Positions 63,068 to 64,000 of a stretch of DNA of 64,000 nucleotides are shown here, piece after piece. How positions within the stretch are numbered: position 1 is the stretch's first letter; the number at the start of each line of letters is the position of its first letter. The notes beneath the pieces were generated by a model. That model saw only the letters and a program-made list of their open reading frames with translations. It made no database searches and was not told the origin of the DNA. Origin of the DNA: Ideonella sp. (GTDB taxonomy: Bacteria > Pseudomonadota > Gammaproteobacteria > Burkholderiales > Burkholderiaceae_C); contig JADKIA010000030.1 in assembly GCA_016721465.1 (NCBI GenBank), positions 1 through 64,000 on the forward strand, written 5' to 3'. A program made the position numbers and the translations under genes.

Positions 63068-64000
63068 CTAGAAGTTGTTGTTCTGCTCGGCAAACAATGA
63101 GGTCACCGATTCGCCGTCTGAAATCCGGCGAATGGTTTCGGCGAACAGGAACGCCACCGACAACTGGCGAATCTTCTTGCAGGCCTTGGCCGCCGGCGAC
63201 AAGGGGATCGTGTTGGTGATCACCACCTCGTCGAGCTGGCTGCCTGCAATGCGCTCGATGGCCGGGCCCGAAAAGATGGGATGGGTGCAGTAGGCGAAGA
63301 CGCGCTTGGCGCCGCGCTCCTTCAGCACCTCCGCGGCTTTGACCAGCGTGCCGGCGGTGTCGATCATGTCATCCATGACCACGCAATTGCGGCCATCGAT
63401 CTCGCCGATCACGTGCATCACCTCGGACACATTGGCCTTGGGCCGGCGCTTGTCGATGATGGCCAGGTCACAGCCCATCTGCTTGGCCAGTGCCCGGGCG
63501 CGCACCACGCCGCCCACGTCGGGCGAGACGACCACCAAATCGGGGTAGGCCTTGCTCTTCAGATCGGACAGCAGCACCGGCGAGGCATAGATGTTGTCCA
63601 CCGGAATGTCGAAGAAGCCCTGGATCTGGTCGGCATGCAGGTCCATGGTCAGCACGCGTTCGACACCCACCGTCTCCAGCAGATTGGCCACCACCTTGGC
63701 GCTGATGGGCACTCGCATCGAGCGTGGGCGCCGGTCTTGCCGGGCATAACCGTAGTAGGGGATCACGGCGGTGATGCGGCGAGCGCTGGCGCGCTTCAAT
63801 GCATCCACCATGATCAGCAGTTCCATCAGATTTTCGTTGGTCGGCGCGCACGTGCTTTGCACCACGAACACGTCGCGCGCGCGCACATTCTGGTGAATCT
63901 CGACGGTGACCTCGCCGTCGGAGAAGCGGCCGACACTGGCCTTGCCGAGTTCCGCACCGAGGCTGACCGCGATTTCTCGCGTCAGCGCGGGGTTGGCATT
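63068..64000 (-). CDS. prs: Ribose-phosphate pyrophosphokinase, cut by the window edge
   Basis: Makes PRPP from ribose 5-phosphate and ATP. The 5' end lies outside the window; 311 codons are visible. Motifs: FSDGEVTVEIHQNVRARDVF, AVIPYYGYARQDRRPRS, MDLHADQIQGFFDIPVDNIY, and the PRPP loop VVMDDMIDTAGTLVKAAE. It supplies the substrate of HisG, encoded 11 kb away. Confidence 0.97.
   Translation of the reverse strand, partial: NANPALTREIAVSLGAELGKASVGRFSDGEVTVEIHQNVRARDVFVVQSTCAPTNENLMELLIMVDALKRASARRITAVIPYYGYARQDRRPRSMRVPISAKVVANLLETVGVERVLTMDLHADQIQGFFDIPVDNIYASPVLLSDLKSKAYPDLVVVSPDVGGVVRARALAKQMGCDLAIIDKRRPKANVSEVMHVIGEIDGRNCVVMDDMIDTAGTLVKAAEVLKERGAKRVFAYCTHPIFSGPAIERIAGSQLDEVVITNTIPLSPAAKACKKIRQLSVAFLFAETIRRISDGESVTSLFAEQNNNF

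Overview
The window is chromosomal DNA of a high-GC betaproteobacterium, order Burkholderiales (probably the Comamonadaceae/Sphaerotilaceae neighbourhood). Support comes from typical gene order: engB - cytochrome c4 - resB - ccsB; groES-groEL behind a CIRCE operator; ispB - rplU - rpmA - obgE - proB; pilB-pilC-pilD-coaE-zapD-yacG; ABC pair - bolA - his operon; pth - rplY - prs. No rRNA, CRISPR array, IS element, phage or plasmid gene was recognised. One tRNA (Pro, CGG) is present.

Layout. (a) 1-7.1 kb: ccsB (cut by the left edge), resB, cytochrome c4, engB and a patatin/type Vd autotransporter. All five are broken by single-base indels whose density falls away from the left end. This looks like a poorly sequenced contig end rather than five pseudogenes. 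(b) 7.1-10.9 kb: DUF1631 gene, groEL, groES, CIRCE and promoter. (c) 11.2-37.5 kb: a 26-kb catabolic island of 21 plus-strand genes and one divergent MarR regulator. (d) 37.5-43.1 kb: yacG, zapD, coaE, pilD, pilC, pilB on the minus strand. (e) 43.3-51.3 kb: tRNA-Pro, ispB, rplU, rpmA, obgE, proB, a TPR protein, a TetR regulator, an ABC exporter and bolA. (f) 51.4-58.9 kb: hisGDCBHAF running directly into rsmD-coaD-ferredoxin. (g) 58.9-64 kb: DUF4124 gene, pth, argP-type LysR, ald, rplY and prs (cut by the right edge).

The island is the interesting part. After the divergent marR the order is: indolepyruvate:ferredoxin oxidoreductase-like alpha and beta, PDR-type flavin/[2Fe-2S] reductase, Rieske oxygenase alpha/beta, acyl-CoA synthetase, thiolase without its nucleophilic Cys, a DUF35-SDR fusion, an isatin-hydrolase/kynurenine-formamidase-type cyclase, SDR, ABC solute-binding protein, a second Rieske alpha/beta pair, a second binding protein, LivH, a LivM-LivG fusion, LivF, a second acyl-CoA synthetase and an SDR. 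Upstream of marR lie an opine-dehydrogenase-like protein, a 3-hydroxyacyl-CoA dehydrogenase-like protein and an alpha/beta hydrolase lacking Ser and His of the triad. As I recall it, this matches the MarR-controlled iad locus for indole-3-acetic acid (auxin) degradation in Variovorax. My reading is import by the Liv-type transporter, ring oxygenation by the Rieske system(s), opening of an isatin-like ring by the cyclase, and CoA-dependent side-chain or ring-product steps. The substrate is inference.

Short palindromic repeats (core CCCTCGGGGG) sit at several junctions, end next to start codons, supply Shine-Dalgarno-like GAGGGG, and stay open in frame. They appear to have lengthened IorB, created a bridging mini-ORF before the DUF35 gene, and removed the stop codon of livG.
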